From assembly GCA_019055375.1 (NCBI GenBank), contig JAHQIW010000337.1:207190-271189 (forward strand): a stretch of DNA of 64,000 nt. The letters are read 5' to 3'. The notes below the pieces were generated by a model. The model worked only from the letters and a program-made list of their open reading frames with translations, was not told the origin of the DNA and ran no database searches. Positions within the stretch are counted from its first letter, which is position 1. Every line of letters begins with the position of its first letter. The position numbers and the translations under genes are program-made. Positions 1 through 10,344 of the stretch are shown piece after piece. The stretch comes from Parelaphostrongylus tenuis. Taxonomy: Eukaryota > Nematoda > Chromadorea > Rhabditida > Metastrongylidae.

Positions 1-248
1 AACCAACTTCCAACAAATACTATTTCCTCATTTTCACCCTCACAACCAAAATTTTCGATTATTTCCATGAAGTAGCTGCGTGGGTTTTTCTTGCCACAAA
101 AGAGTAGATGTGCACCAAAAGCATATGAGCGCATAAAGAACATATTGGAGCACTAATGTATTCTAAAAGCGTTGAGATTTCTTCAACGGTGAAGTTCCAA
201 AGAGGTACAGAAGACATGTATGAGCAAAAGAAACTTCAAAGTACTCAA

Positions 249-525
249 TGATGTAGGATGGTGTGCAAAAACTTTTAGCGCCATGTGGGATTAAAAACCA
301 CATTTCACCCTATCCGTGGGCGCGTGCTGAACCGTTGCACTACCGACGTCCGTTTTGACACCACTCTTTTTCTACGCTACAACGCGTCTATCTCTATGCG
401 GACCAACCGTCAACGGTCTGACGTGGGTAGTCGCTATCGACATTGAACCCACTTATGCTGACAGATATTGGGTACTGATTATCAGACAGCATTCAAGCCT
501 CAAGCCTCCCTCCTTGTTACAATGC
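249..525 (-). repeat. tRNA-derived SINE-like repeat, family 1
   Basis: The minus strand carries a tRNA-like block (about 280-352) with an A-box-like stretch after GTCGGTAGTGCAACGG. It is followed on the plus strand by a family-specific body with the pieces TTCTACGCTA, AACCGTCAACGG and GTAGTCGCTATCGACATTG. The same head plus body recurs near 12.7, 20.1 and 41.4 kb, so this is a dispersed repeat and not a single tRNA gene. The B-box region is degenerate here. Confidence 0.7.
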
Positions 526-701
526 AGGGCTTAATGTGGGGCGGGGGTCACTGACGAGGAGGACGAAACCTCCGAAACACCGGTGCATGGCTCTGGCGTA
601 CCAATCTCGTTTAAGCTTTAGACATTCTTTTTTGGAATTATTTTGAGTGTTTATCACGAGGTTCAAAAACAGTCGATCATATGGATTCAAGTTAATTAAT
701 C

Positions 702-780
702 GCCTCTGGCGGTGGTATGATGTTACAATGTACCCAACGATGTAGAATGGTGGGTAAAACTTTTTGCGTCAGGTGGAACT
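702..780 (-). repeat. SINE family 1 fragment with terminal hairpin
   Basis: A short inverted repeat, CGCCTCTGGCGGTGG, is followed by ATGATGTTACAATG and a truncated start of the tRNA-like block. The same hairpin (accgcc...ggcggt) precedes the family 1 copies at 28.7, 49.4, 60.8 and 61.4 kb. Confidence 0.5.
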
Positions 781-1387
781 GCTCAAGGTGTTGACAGAGC
801 AGCAGATCTCCACTGCACTTACGACTTTTTTCTTAGAACAAAACACCCGAAGCACGAAAAGTGTTGAAGCACAAAAAATACTCAAAAGTGGACAGACTCC
901 ACCAAATACCTACATCTCCTTTCCCATTGGCACTCTGCGGTATTACTAATCGACCAACGTCAGTCCCTGCGTTTGCTTCCCAAAGATCAGATAGATAACG
1001 GGGAACCTATAAGAAATGTAAAAGATAAGAAACCTAGAAAGAGATATGAGCTTATAAAGCACAAAAAAAAGTGAGAAAAGATATCATCGACAAACTTCAC
1101 CTTCACCAGCCATACACCACGCTTTCCCATCTCACAGTCAACGGCATGTTCTCGTTTTCGAGACATCTTCTTGAGGCTGTAGACTGTAATATATCCATAG
1201 ATTGACGAGAATTGCTTGTCATTATTCGGCACTTTTCTCTCATCGAAAAGGGTATTTAAAAGGGCCTTCCTTACTAGGTAAAGACTTTGAATTAGACCAA
1301 AGCAATCATTTGAAAGTTCAAATCTAGGTGATTTAGAAAATGTATTTGGGTTGTATTCGATTAAGAGGGGACAAATGAAAAACAAAT

Positions 1388-2130
1388 CTCATTCGCTGGA
1401 CAGGAACTTTTCATATGAATGTCAGCAACCATTCGGAAGCTGAGACTTCAGCCCTATGACGCCGGTTCTCGAAAAAGCCTTCCTTTGAAGTCGCTACAGA
1501 AGGAAATTTCGCGCGTTGCAGAACCGCATAATCCTCACCGGACAGAGCTCTTTCTTTGGACAATTAGTAATCATTCGATAGCGCAATCGTTGCTGATTCC
1601 AATGCTGCGCTTAAATCCTGAAAAGACCGTAACTATGCAACGCAGCATCTGAATTAAGTTGGATCCACATGTGCGATCAAGAGGGTCTTCGGCCAATTCA
1701 CGTGCGGCTGGCTGAGGTGACGACGTGCGTTAAGGTGACGACCGATCAATTTTGGACCGCTGACACAATATCGCGTCAGCGGCGCGTGGCCGCCTCAGCC
1801 AGCGCACACGAATTGGCCAAAGGTCTCCTTGGTTACACATGTAAATTCAACTTATTTCACCTGCTGCGTTGCAGATGTACGGTCTTTTCAGGATAAAAAC
1901 ACAGCACTGGAATCAGCAACGATTACGGCATCGAACTATTGCAAAAAGATTTGAAGAAGAAGCTCTGTCCGGCAAGAAAATGTGCGCGTCTGATACGCAG
2001 TTTCCTGTGGATTTGATAGACTTATAAAAGAGTGTTTTGAAAAACCGGCGGCGTGAGACTGTAGCCATAAGTCTCAGCTTTTGAAAGGTTACTATCACTC
2101 CTATGAAAAGTTCCTGTCCAGCGAGTTTCA
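1388..2130. mobile_element. Long foldback element (MITE-like, about 0.74 kb)
   Basis: The two ends are inverted copies of each other. The left arm (about 1393-1480) starts CGCTGGACAGGAACTTTTCA, and the right arm (about 2042-2125) is its reverse complement. A second inverted pair around CCAATTCACGTGC lies near the centre. No transposase is encoded; the open frames here are by-products of the repeat. A longer relative lies at 10.35-11.37 kb and a fragment at about 55.3 kb. Confidence 0.75.
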
Positions 2131-2154
2131 TAGCTCTGTCTATAGCGCTGTAGC

Positions 2155-2500
2155 AGTGAGAATTAAATTGCGTTTGACATGCAATCTGCGTTTTTGCGCA
2201 TCGCTCTCGCACGACAGAGATCTTCCCTTAGTCTTTTAGTCATCATTCCACAGCGTAAATCTCAGAGATTTCAAAGTGTCCTCGATTTAATGAAAAGGTT
2301 TTTTAACAGCGCTGTACCAGGAAAAATCGAATTTTGTCTCACTTAGTGCTTTTTTGTGCAAAACCGAGCTTTTGCCTTAGACTACTAGTAATCATTCGAT
2401 AACGTAAATCTCGCTGATTCCAATAATTCGCTTGTTAGAAGAAAAACTGCTTTACTGAACTGAAGCAGGGAATGTTTGATTGAGTTTCACAATTAAATTA
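2155..2500. repeat. Degenerate repeat, about two units
   Basis: Two diverged units share the pieces 'ctcttgccttagactattagtaatcattc' (in parts) and 'cagcgtaaatctcagagattcca' (in parts). They begin near 2210 and 2370. Related units recur at 54.6-55.75 kb, and single pieces occur inside the 1.39-kb and 10.3-kb foldbacks, so this is probably an internally amplified part of that family. Confidence 0.45.
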
Positions 2501-3257
2501 CAGTTTCTTCTTCGCCTTAAACAAAAGTCTAGAGAAAACATATGTCTCTGTTAACTACACAACGATGAAACAAATTTTTTCTACAACTCCTATACAATAG
2601 AACCTAGGAAAATCTATATGTAACCAAAGGAAAAAACCTTCAAATGGATAACGTGAAGTGTATGACACCGCGCGACGGGTGTGGAACACAATATTACTTT
2701 TCCTGCAATGGAAATACAAAAAAAAAACCTTTCTAAGAAACAAATACACTTTTAGAATCTACGAGATTTATACTATCGAATGCTTACTAATGGTTCAAGT
2801 GAAACGCTCCGTCCTGCGACAGCAATGCGCTAAAACGCGGTGACAAGTGTGGAACATGGAATCACAAATTATTTCTACCGCCACAGCGCTTTAGAAGGTA
2901 TTCCTTAAAAAATTAACGAATAAAAATGAAGAAAAAGTACATAAAATGACAAGAAAACAAACCTTTGAAATCTTCAAGATTCAAGGTTTCAACTGAATAC
3001 TGATATTCCTAGCGGAGAGTTTTTATACAGCAAAAAATTTCCTCTTCAATGATCCCTGCTCGTAGACGAAAAAGACACCCTTTCCAGAAGGGAGGCTCAG
3101 TACTGAGATCTTTATTCCTTAAACTCAGTTTAGTGAAATCTTCATCAAGCAAAAGAGTTTCCCTCAGAAAATATTGCTCCTTAAAAGTCAAATGACCATT
3201 ATTTATACTCCAATCACAACAAGTATTCAAAGATGCTGGGTGATGAGAAAAATCTTC
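2501..3257. other. No recognisable gene
   Basis: AT-rich sequence with no recognised domain. The short ORFs on both strands show no family resemblance, and no splice-consistent chain was found. Confidence 0.4.
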
Positions 3258-3333
3258 GACCTCAGGCGGGAGTTCAACCCGCGTCCCACACATCCCAGGG
3301 GCCACACGTGGGGTTAAACTCCTCCTGAGGTCC
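3258..3333. repeat. Small inverted repeat (hairpin)
   Basis: GACCTCAGGCGGGAGTTCAA at the left is matched by its near-perfect reverse complement at 3311-3332, with a loop of about 30 bp. This would form a stem of about 22 bp. It may be a miniature foldback element. It also explains the 113-codon antisense ORF that crosses it. Confidence 0.5.
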
Positions 3334-3626
3334 ACAACGTCGCTCATCATTCACCATCTCTGGATATATAGTTATGATATCATAATTCTGCTGAAGGAAC
3401 AGTAAAATGAAGAATTCTTCTAGATTACATTAGATACTAGCCAGAAATTCGACTCCGTGATCATTTATAGAGATGAATTCAGCATCCTTCATTGCTACAT
3501 TAAGAGACAGAATGAAATACAATGACATCGGGAAAGAAATAGGCAAAGAAACTCTTCAGGGATTTCAACTACTCCAGAAAAAAGTCCGACCTGCTTAAGC
3601 ATGAAATAAAAACGTAGACCCAATAT

Positions 3627-3893
3627 GTGGAGTACTATGCAAAAACGTTTGCGTCAGCCGGGATTCGAACCCAGATCTTACTCTTTCCGGAAGCGTATGC
3701 CAACCATTGCACTACCGACGCTATAAGAACTGTAAATATAAGATATATGTATATATAAGATATATATTAGATATGAAATGTATAAGAAAGCGTCGGTAGT
3801 GCAATGGTTAATATACGCTCCCCGAAACAGTGAGATCTGGTTTCGAATCCGGCTGACGCAAACGTTTTTGCACAGTACTCCACATATTGGGGA
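3627..3893. repeat. Inverted pair of SINE family 1 copies
   Basis: A minus-strand tRNA-like block (about 3652-3722) and a plus-strand one (about 3789-3862) face each other across an AT-rich spacer of about 65 bp. The flanks CAATATGTGGAGTACT and AGTACTCCACATATTG are also inverted, so the whole unit is one long palindrome. Each block keeps a GGTTTCGAATCC/GGATTCGAACCC-type B box and an A-box-like TAGTGCAATGG. Confidence 0.7.
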
Positions 3894-4184
3894 TAGTATA
3901 ATCTTAAACCACTGCAAGTGGCAGTTAAAATAAAAACAATTTAGACTGAAAAACGTAGACATTACCAATCAGATGAATATCCTACAATTTCCTCATATGA
4001 GGAACTAAAAATGAGGTCTCAACGGAACAGAAACAAGCGAAGAACGGACATAGTACTCATAAGGAAATTGTGACATCATCTTCAGAAAAACACAGTGAAA
4101 ATATTCGAAGGAGAACGAGCACATATCTTTCGTCGCGAGTGTTTTCTTAAGACCACAGCTCAAAAGTCAATATGCCTGGTTAAT

Positions 4185-4369
4185 ATTTTTCGAGCCACGC
4201 ATGTCAGTGGTCTTTTAAAGAGGGCTGGCTTATAGAGCCCGATACATGTGTTTCGATCTTGCGAGTCGGGCAGTTACCCTTTCTGACGAGATCGTAAGAT
4301 CGAAATACGTTTATCGGGCTCTATAAGTCAGCCTCTTTAAAAGAACACTGATATGCTTGGCTCAAAAAA
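4185..4369. mobile_element. Short foldback element with decayed hammerhead motifs
   Basis: Terminal inverted repeats run from GAGCCACGCATGTCAGTGG to its inverted match ending ATGCTTGGCTC. The right arm (4283-4320, plus) retains a CTGACGA core, a perfect GATC/GATC stem with GTAA loop, and GAAA. Stems I and III are damaged. In the left arm (minus strand) the CUGANGA core is lost. It belongs to the family seen at 25.6, 39.8 and 61.8 kb. Confidence 0.65.
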
Positions 4370-4689
4370 TGATTACCAGGAGAACGAAAAGTCAGCCATT
4401 TAACTCTTTGGAGACGTCAGCTCGCGCGGCGCGAATCCACAAGCGGTACGCAATTCTCGTGAATCAATTTGGGTTCATTTCTTTGTTTTTGAGATACCTC
4501 CAGGTCTGTCATGTTGTTGTGATATTCCACGATTCTCTCTACGTAGTCATAATCTTTCGGTACATAAATATACATATGTACGTGTACAATACAAACGCTA
4601 GGGTGAGACGCATTCTTCTTTTCGCTCTCACAACACTAAGTGGAAATCATCTGGGAAACTAAACGTTGTTCTAGAATCAACGTGATTGA

Positions 4690-5134
4690 ATCTATCAAAT
4701 GATCACTAAAAGTCTCGAGAGAATTGACTCGAAGACCCCAGGCGAGCGAATAAAGAAAATAGTGCATGATATAAATTCATCGCCACATCAAAGAGGTGTT
4801 TTTAGGAACAAAGTATATAGTTGAAATCGTTGTTTCTTTAACTATCGAATGACTGTCAATCATTCGATGAAAAAGCTAAGAAAACACTCGTGCTCTTCAA
4901 AGAGTCAAAAGCGTTTTGACATAAAAAAAGGAACGGAAATGATTTGATACAAACTGTCTGTCGGTTTTAACATCTGACTTTTTGAACATCACCACCTACT
5001 ACAAAGTCAATTACTACGGAGAAAATACGAAAGAATCCATCGATCACAACATACCTTTACCTCATCACCTTTTTGACTTCTAAATACGATGCTACTTAAT
5101 TGTATTCTGTTAAGAGAATACCACTGTAACTTTT
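4690..5134. other. Downstream flank of the MEA1-like gene; nothing recognised
   Basis: AT-rich sequence between a foldback element and the stop codon of the minus-strand MEA1-like gene. It should contain that gene's 3' UTR, but no poly(A) signal was singled out. Confidence 0.3.
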
Positions 5135-8100
5135 TCAGTTTCTCAATTTCTCCTTTACAATATCACTCAGTTGCGTATTATTCAGAAAAGGCCATTGTGG
5201 TGGTGCGGGAAGCGTGAACGTAGACATAGCAGCACGAATTACCTCAATCTTCTCTGGAAATGATAACATTTGTTGGTTAGAGGACAAGAATGAAGAACAA
5301 TAAAGAACTCACCATCGTCTAGAGCGATGTCAATAGGTTGATGAGGGATCATCAACTCATCAGAGATCGTTTCACAAGTGCTAGGTGTTATCTGGAATAA
5401 CAATTGATACAATTAGTTCAATCATATTTGAAACTCAACTTTGAAAATCTCTGGGAAGTCTGAATGAAAGGAAACCGGCTCTAAAAGAAAAACATGCCTC
5501 TCCAATCTCTCCGTTGAAGTTATCCCCCTCCTCAGTAGGTACATCTTTCGCATCTATTCCGTTGCCCTCACTAGAAATTCATTCTCTGTCACCTAAAACA
5601 ACAATGAACTAGGCGACACGTGGGACGCAAAAAGATAACAAAACAGACATCTTATACGCCCTAAGGAACTAACAGACTCATCGGGACCATCGCTGCTCGG
5701 CACATAATCAGCAGATGATTCCTCCAACTGCGAAAGAGAACGATAGCCAGGATGCTGAGTGAGTTCTACATCGTCAACTCCACACTCAGCTTCAGAATCT
5801 GAAAGAATTACAAGAAATCATGTCATATTCAAATAAGGGAGTTTTTACCCTCCTAATATGACGCTTATCACAGATAGATTAGTGTCTGAGTAACAGTACT
5901 TCTAGAATTTGATTCAACTTCACGCGTTCATCGCTTAATTGAGATTAGTTTTCTTCATAAACGTCGTGCAATACTAGTCGAGCGCATCTTTTGCGACCTT
6001 GAGGATAGCCACAGGAATATTCCGTAGGGAATCCGTTATTGATTGCTCGAAAAAGTTGGGCAAGGGAAGAACCTCGCGTAGAACCGCAGCGAGCATCACT
6101 AACCACTCTGTCATGGGACCCTAATAAGGGATTAACAATGAAAAACTTGGTGATCCGAAAAAATTCTCACTGATGGGCAAACTCACTCTGATTCAGTGAG
6201 AACACCATTGTGCCCTCAATAAATGACTCAGTAGTAAGATGTTCTCTGGAAACTTACCTCGCTAACCCTTTCGAGACCGTGGACCCACTTCTTTTGCACC
6301 TCCAACCTCCAAAATGGAAACGTATTGAATACATTATTGTATCATTTCACGGTCTCTTCTATCACCGCTTTCTCCATGACCCCCTCGAAATGATATAATG
6401 TGATAAGGATATGCATGTTTTGAGCTGATAGGTCTAGCGGTATATAAGCATTTTTCGTCCTATTGGGAGTCATCAGTACCACTCTCCCTCAGTTCAGCCG
6501 ATCCCCTGACGTTAAATAATCCTCTATAAGGAATCGACGTTGAGTATTGAATGACGCCAAATCTGGTAAAAGGTAGTTAGGAGGTATGTTTCATTTTAAC
6601 AGCCACACGCTCGACTGTTGATCACCACGATGTCAGGTAAGTACAACACCTGACTTGGGGTGAGTTAATACTCGGCGTCGATTCCTTATGGAGAATTAAT
6701 GAACCACAGGGGATCGGCTGAACCGGGATACGGAGGTACTGATGATCCCAATAGGACGAAACAGGCGTCTGTGTACCACTAGACCTATCAGCTCAAAACA
6801 TGCATATCCTTATCAGATTATATCACTTCACTGTATTTTTGTTGTTACCCTCCTACCTATAAAAATATGATATATTTACTTATGACATAACATAAGAAGA
6901 TAACAGCATTAATACAGAGGAAACGGTACAACGATGTATTTAATGTATTCCCACGCTGAGGGTTAGAAATGCTGAAAGGTGAAGCAAACCGTTCAGCGTT
7001 GCCACGCTGGAGTGCGGAGGAGGTGGGCCCACGGATCGGAAAGGGCTAACTATTCACGATGGAATCGAAAGCTAAAGTCCACGATAAAGTTCAGACTATC
7101 CCCGAGTAGTCAAATTTTGGAAGGGAGTCTACTAATTATGAATGGGACAGTTCGTATAACAGTTTGACTTTCCATGCCCAGGTTCAGTGAGAGCCGGTCT
7201 CTGGCCCATTACGAAACATATCGCCGAGAAATTTTTGCTTGTGAGGTTTTACACGCCAGGATATCGAAGATAAGGACGCCGGACACGTACTGCACTTGAA
7301 CGACAACCGACGAACAAGAGCCGTCACCCACTGGATTCTTCGTGATATCAAGCGTCCCACAGGAAGACCACCGATCCGATGGTTCGACTTCTCATGAGAA
7401 GTCTAAGAGAAGATGTAATGCTCAGCAAAATCTAGAACGAGGACCCACTGGGTTAACCCTGTGCGCGATAGAGAAAATGGAAGTGTTGCTAGTGTCCGCT
7501 CGAGTCACTCGACGATCAACGGGACGAATAGGTGATGCAGGTGAGGCACAATTTTATTAGGACGAAAATCTTTTAATTTGGCAAAACACCTAACTACTTC
7601 GCCGCTGCATAAAATACAAAGTTATTCCCAACTTTATCAGAAATATTAATTCACATAGATTCCATGTCAGCGTCTTACTCTTGATACAGACGCTCATGAC
7701 TAATATACTGCTCTGCAATGAACAGAGCGTGCATGGGACAGTTATTATTTAGGTTCTGCGACAGACACGTGACCGACCAGTAGATGGCCAATGATACGAT
7801 CGCGTGCTTAGGGTGCACAATTCTTCCACTGAGAAAGCACTACCGACTTGTTACGTCAGTAGGCTAAGGCGAGTCATTGTACAGGCCAGATGGACACCCA
7901 GACATCTCTGATGATGCTAAATGAATACGAAAACACTGCTCATACCCAAGGGATTGATCAACGCCGAAAGCTTTAACCTTCTATCGCTCTGTACTGAATG
8001 GAAAAAATAAACCTCTCGGCGTTGATCAATGCCTGAGATGCGCCAAAAATCTAATATCATCAACATCGTTCGCGGTGACTGGATGTCTGTCTGATTTATA

Positions 8101-8486
8101 CAATGCCCCTTGTTAGCCTACTGATGTATTAAGTCAGGGCTATTATCCTCCCAAATCGGAGGATGTAAAGCCTGATGGACCTTAGGCGCGGGATCGAATC
8201 ATTCACCACATTTCTGCCGCAAGGCACCTTTAACCACTGCGACACACGCGCGCGATGGAACCTGACATTTCACTGGAACGAGTATAGAAGTTCATCAGAC
8301 TTAGTACTCACTGGACTCATCTTCGCTATCACTTCCTTGTGTAACCTCCACAAATCCAAAGCCATTTAGTTCGACATCGTAACCAAGTCTCCAGCCGTCC
8401 TCTTCAAGATGTTGCACTAAACACATTTTGTAAGGAATATATGTATGACCATTTGATTCATAGAGTTCTCGATTATAAAAGGACAA
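5135..8486 (-). CDS. MEA1: MEA1 (male-enhanced antigen 1) family protein, multi-exon
   Basis: Four minus-strand exons join in phase by GT-AG introns. The upstream exon ends at 8312 (donor GTGAGTAC) and is open back to about 8486, with its 5' limit uncertain. The next exons are 5798-5674, 5391-5313, and 5253-5135 ending in TGA. The last two exons encode EKIEVIRAAMSTFTLPAPP, then QWPFLNN and LSDIVKEKL. This matches the conserved MEA1 C-terminus (EHVELVKRTM, SLPAPGVP, W, DAQWEDVVQKAL). The middle exon has the acidic GYRSLSQLEESSADY stretch, comparable to the GY-PL acidic segment of MEA1. The family is small and acidic and its biochemical role is poorly defined. The 2.5-kb intron after the first listed exon contains a MITE, an RTE tail and SINEs. 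An alternative extra exon is listed separately. The N-terminal start is not located, and the assignment of the 8.3-8.5 kb exon rests on phase and splice sites only. Confidence 0.72.
5498..5570 (-). other. Candidate alternative or decaying exon of the MEA1-like gene
   Basis: Between a TTTCTAG acceptor and a possible GC donor (GAG/GCATG) lies a 73-nt acidic reading frame: EGNGIDAKDVPTEEGDNFNG, then EIGE. Its end phase fits the next exon (5391). Its start needs two leftover bases from the upstream exon, which ends in phase 0, so inclusion breaks the frame. Skipping it joins 5674 to 5391 in frame. It is either a cryptic exon, an assembly indel or a real exon with a donor I did not find. Confidence 0.35.
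5974..6114 (-). other. Unassigned short ORF inside the MEA1-like gene intron
   Basis: A 46-codon frame begins ATG and encodes MTEWLVMLAAVLREVLPLPN, then FFEQSITDSLRN. A CTTATTAG acceptor lies just upstream. The phases of the flanking MEA1-like exons already fit without it. It could be an alternative exon or chance coding. No family was recognised. Confidence 0.25.
6391..6825. mobile_element. 435-bp MITE with near-perfect terminal inverted repeats
   Basis: The left end runs TGATATAATGTGATAAGG, ATATGCATGTTTTGAGC and so on. The right end is its reverse complement for roughly 45 bp. Inner inverted pieces include GGAATCGACG/CGTCGATTCC and CCTATTGGGA/TCCCAATAGG. There is no ORF. It lies within the large intron of the MEA1-like gene. 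A relative sits at 60.35-60.80 kb and a fragment at 9.35 kb. Confidence 0.8.
6980..7560 (+). pseudogene. RTE-like LINE, C-terminal end of the ORF (decayed)
   Basis: The frame from about 7245 reads GHVLHLNDNRRTRAVTHW, then RDIKRPTGRPPIRWFDF. After a break it reads TRTHWVNPVRDRENG and a tail ending GACGAATAGGTGATGCAGGT. This is the conserved C-terminal block and 3' tail typical of nematode RTE-type reverse-transcriptase proteins (RPxGRPPTRW, then HWxTLARDRDxW). Stops and frameshifts show it is dead. The upstream part (6980-7245) is only weakly recognisable. Confidence 0.65.
7860..8275. repeat. Tail-to-tail inverted pair of SINE family 2
   Basis: The left half ends GGGATTGATCAACGCCGAAA and the right half begins with its inverted copy, CTCGGCGTTGATCAATGCC. 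The rest of the arms (GTCATTGTACAGGCCAGAT and its partner near 8090) also pair. The right half ends in a minus-strand tRNA-like head (about 8190-8260). The unit lies in the large MEA1-like intron. Confidence 0.6.
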
Positions 8487-8635
8487 AGCAAGGGTTGATG
8501 TGGTGGACAGCAGTCAGCCCCGGTTACTTTAACTGACGGTACGTGGCCCGTCTACGGTTTCAAAGTTTTCTCGTATCTCAGCATCACTGTGGTTGAATGG
8601 TACAGATATATTCATTTAAAAAAATGGAAAACAAA

Positions 8636-8905
8636 GCTCTCAGCGTCGATCGATCCCTGAGGGATGCGCCCTGCATTCATCCTCAATTTTTAGCCTCATT
8701 TGAGGCCATTAATGCATACTAGGCCTATATAATGACTCACGAAGGCCAACCGATGTATCGAATCAGTGCTGGTTGTTCTCCCAGACAAGTCTGATATCAA
8801 TTAGCCGACCCCGGGAGGATGAAAGGCCTGGTAAGCCATGAGCGCGACATTGACGTTGTGTGCGTCCAAAGCCTCTAACCACTGCGGCACATGAGCTTTA
8901 TAGAT
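8636..8905 (-). repeat. tRNA-derived SINE-like repeat, family 2
   Basis: The minus-strand tRNA-like head (about 8835-8903) is followed by the family 2 body and the tail ending CAGGGATCGATCGACGCTGA. It forms a head-to-head inverted pair with the plus-strand copy at 9029-9315. Confidence 0.65.
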
Positions 8906-9028
8906 ATTAACCTGGAAGAGTCTCCAACTAACTATTGACTGAGAATATAAAGGACATAATTTGATAACATACTCTGAGCCTTTCATGAGGTCTGTTGTGA
9001 CATTTATAGAGTTAAAACCCGTATTTCG

Positions 9029-9315
9029 AGCGCATGTGGCGCAGTGGTTAGAGGTGCTCTGCGTTGCACACGAGGTCAATGGTTCGATCTCGCGCTCATG
9101 GCTCACCAAGCCATCCATCCCTCCGGGGTCGGTAAATTGGTACCAGACAGGTCTCAGACTTGTCTGGGAGGATAAGCAGCACTGACTCGGTCCAGCGGGA
9201 GGCCACCGCGAGTCATTGTAAAGGCCAGATATGCATTCAATCACCTCAAACGAAGTTATAAATTAAAGTCGAATGCATGGCGCATCCCTCAGGAATTGAT
9301 CAACGCCGAGAGCTT
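9029..9315 (+). repeat. tRNA-derived SINE-like repeat, family 2 (best copy)
   Basis: The head (9029-9098) reads GAGCGCATGTGGCGCAGTGG at its start and ends GGTTCGATCTC GCGCTC. The acceptor-like ends GAGCGC/GCGCTC are complementary, and A-box and B-box motifs are present. The body has TTGGTACCAGACAGG, and the tail ends CAGGAATTGATCAACGCCGA. Copy number and the shared body mark it as a SINE, not a tRNA gene. Confidence 0.72.
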
Positions 9316-9344
9316 TATCCTTTTTATCCTTTAACCCGTATTTC

Positions 9345-9470
9345 GGTTTTCAGCTTCATCAGTAGCACGCTGCCCCTTCAATCAGTCAGCTCCTTAGGGG
9401 ATATATCTCTGTATAGAGGAATCGACGACGAACTTTTTACAGTCGACGTACGGTGAAAGGTTCACCGTGG
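9345..9470. repeat. Fragment related to the 6.4-kb MITE
   Basis: Shares the order CATCAGTA...CAGTCAGCTCC...CTCTGTATAGAGGAATCGACG with the inner part of the MITE at 6391-6825. The termini are missing. Confidence 0.35.
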
Positions 9471-9859
9471 CGTTGCTTCAGAGCTATCGACTGCCGACTT
9501 CATGACTTAAGGCTGTTACAAAGCATATGACAATATCTTTCAATCGACTATTTTGAGATATTGCTCAAAACAATATAATCCGGCGGCATATAGGATAATA
9601 AAGGAAGCGGAAAATCGTAATGAGAAAAGAAACACCCGACAAAGACGGGGTTACCTTCAGCTCCATTACTCCCAAAATGATGCTCTCGCCTTGGCGACAT
9701 TGTTTTTGGTAATGAACTGGAAAAAAACAGACTCAGTCAACACATAACAAGTGATCAAGGTTATGAATTTCGACCTAGAACAGCTGTAACGACTGAGAGA
9801 ACTAGAAAGCACAAGAATATTGAGCAGTGTGCAAAACTTTACATTAATTTACTTTAAGG
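9471..9859. other. No recognisable feature
   Basis: A 64-codon ORF (9553-9747) has no recognisable motif, and nothing else could be assigned. Confidence 0.3.
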
Positions 9860-10135
9860 GTTTGTGTGGAGCAGAGGTTAGAGATGCTCTGCAACACACA
9901 TGATCAATGGTTCGATCCCGCGCTCACGGCTAACCAAGGTTTCTATCCTTCCGAAGTCGGTGGATTGGTACAAAACTTGTCTAGGAGGATAGCACCGCTG
10001 AATTCATGCACTGGTAGGTCACCGTGTTGGTCATTACAGAGGCCAGATATTCATACAATCACCTCTAACGATGACACGAATGGAGTCGAATGGATGGCGT
10101 ATCCCTCAGGGATTGGTCGACGCCGAGAGCCTTTT
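9860..10135 (+). repeat. tRNA-derived SINE-like repeat, family 2
   Basis: The head begins TTGTGTGGAGCAGAGGTTAG and has GGTTCGATCCCGCGCTC. The body and tail (GGGATTGGTCGACGCCGAG) match the copies at 9.03 and 12.24 kb. Confidence 0.68.
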
Positions 10136-10344
10136 TTATGCGAAACTTTGAATTCCAATGGTGGGAAATGTGAGAAAATGAGTTCTCATCCGTGGCCCAG
10201 AGTTTTGCAAGTTACACAAAATTCTTGGACATATATAATTACAACATCATAACATTGATGTAAAACCGGTGTGACCAAAAGAAAATAGACAAAGAAGAGG
10301 AAAAAAGAAGGAAAAAAGAGGTACTGTTCGGTTATGAGGGCACG

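Noticed and set aside
3009..3350. 113-codon minus-strand ORF as a gene
   Set aside because: It crosses a perfect-looking hairpin and lacks any recognisable domain or splice context.
9029..9098. Functional tRNA gene
   Set aside because: It has A- and B-box motifs and matching acceptor ends, but the same head with a shared non-tRNA body and tail recurs four or more times nearby, and the anticodon arm is poor. It is a SINE head.
8801..9244. 147-codon minus-strand ORF as a gene
   Set aside because: It lies wholly within a head-to-head pair of SINE family 2 copies; the open frames on both strands result from the palindrome.
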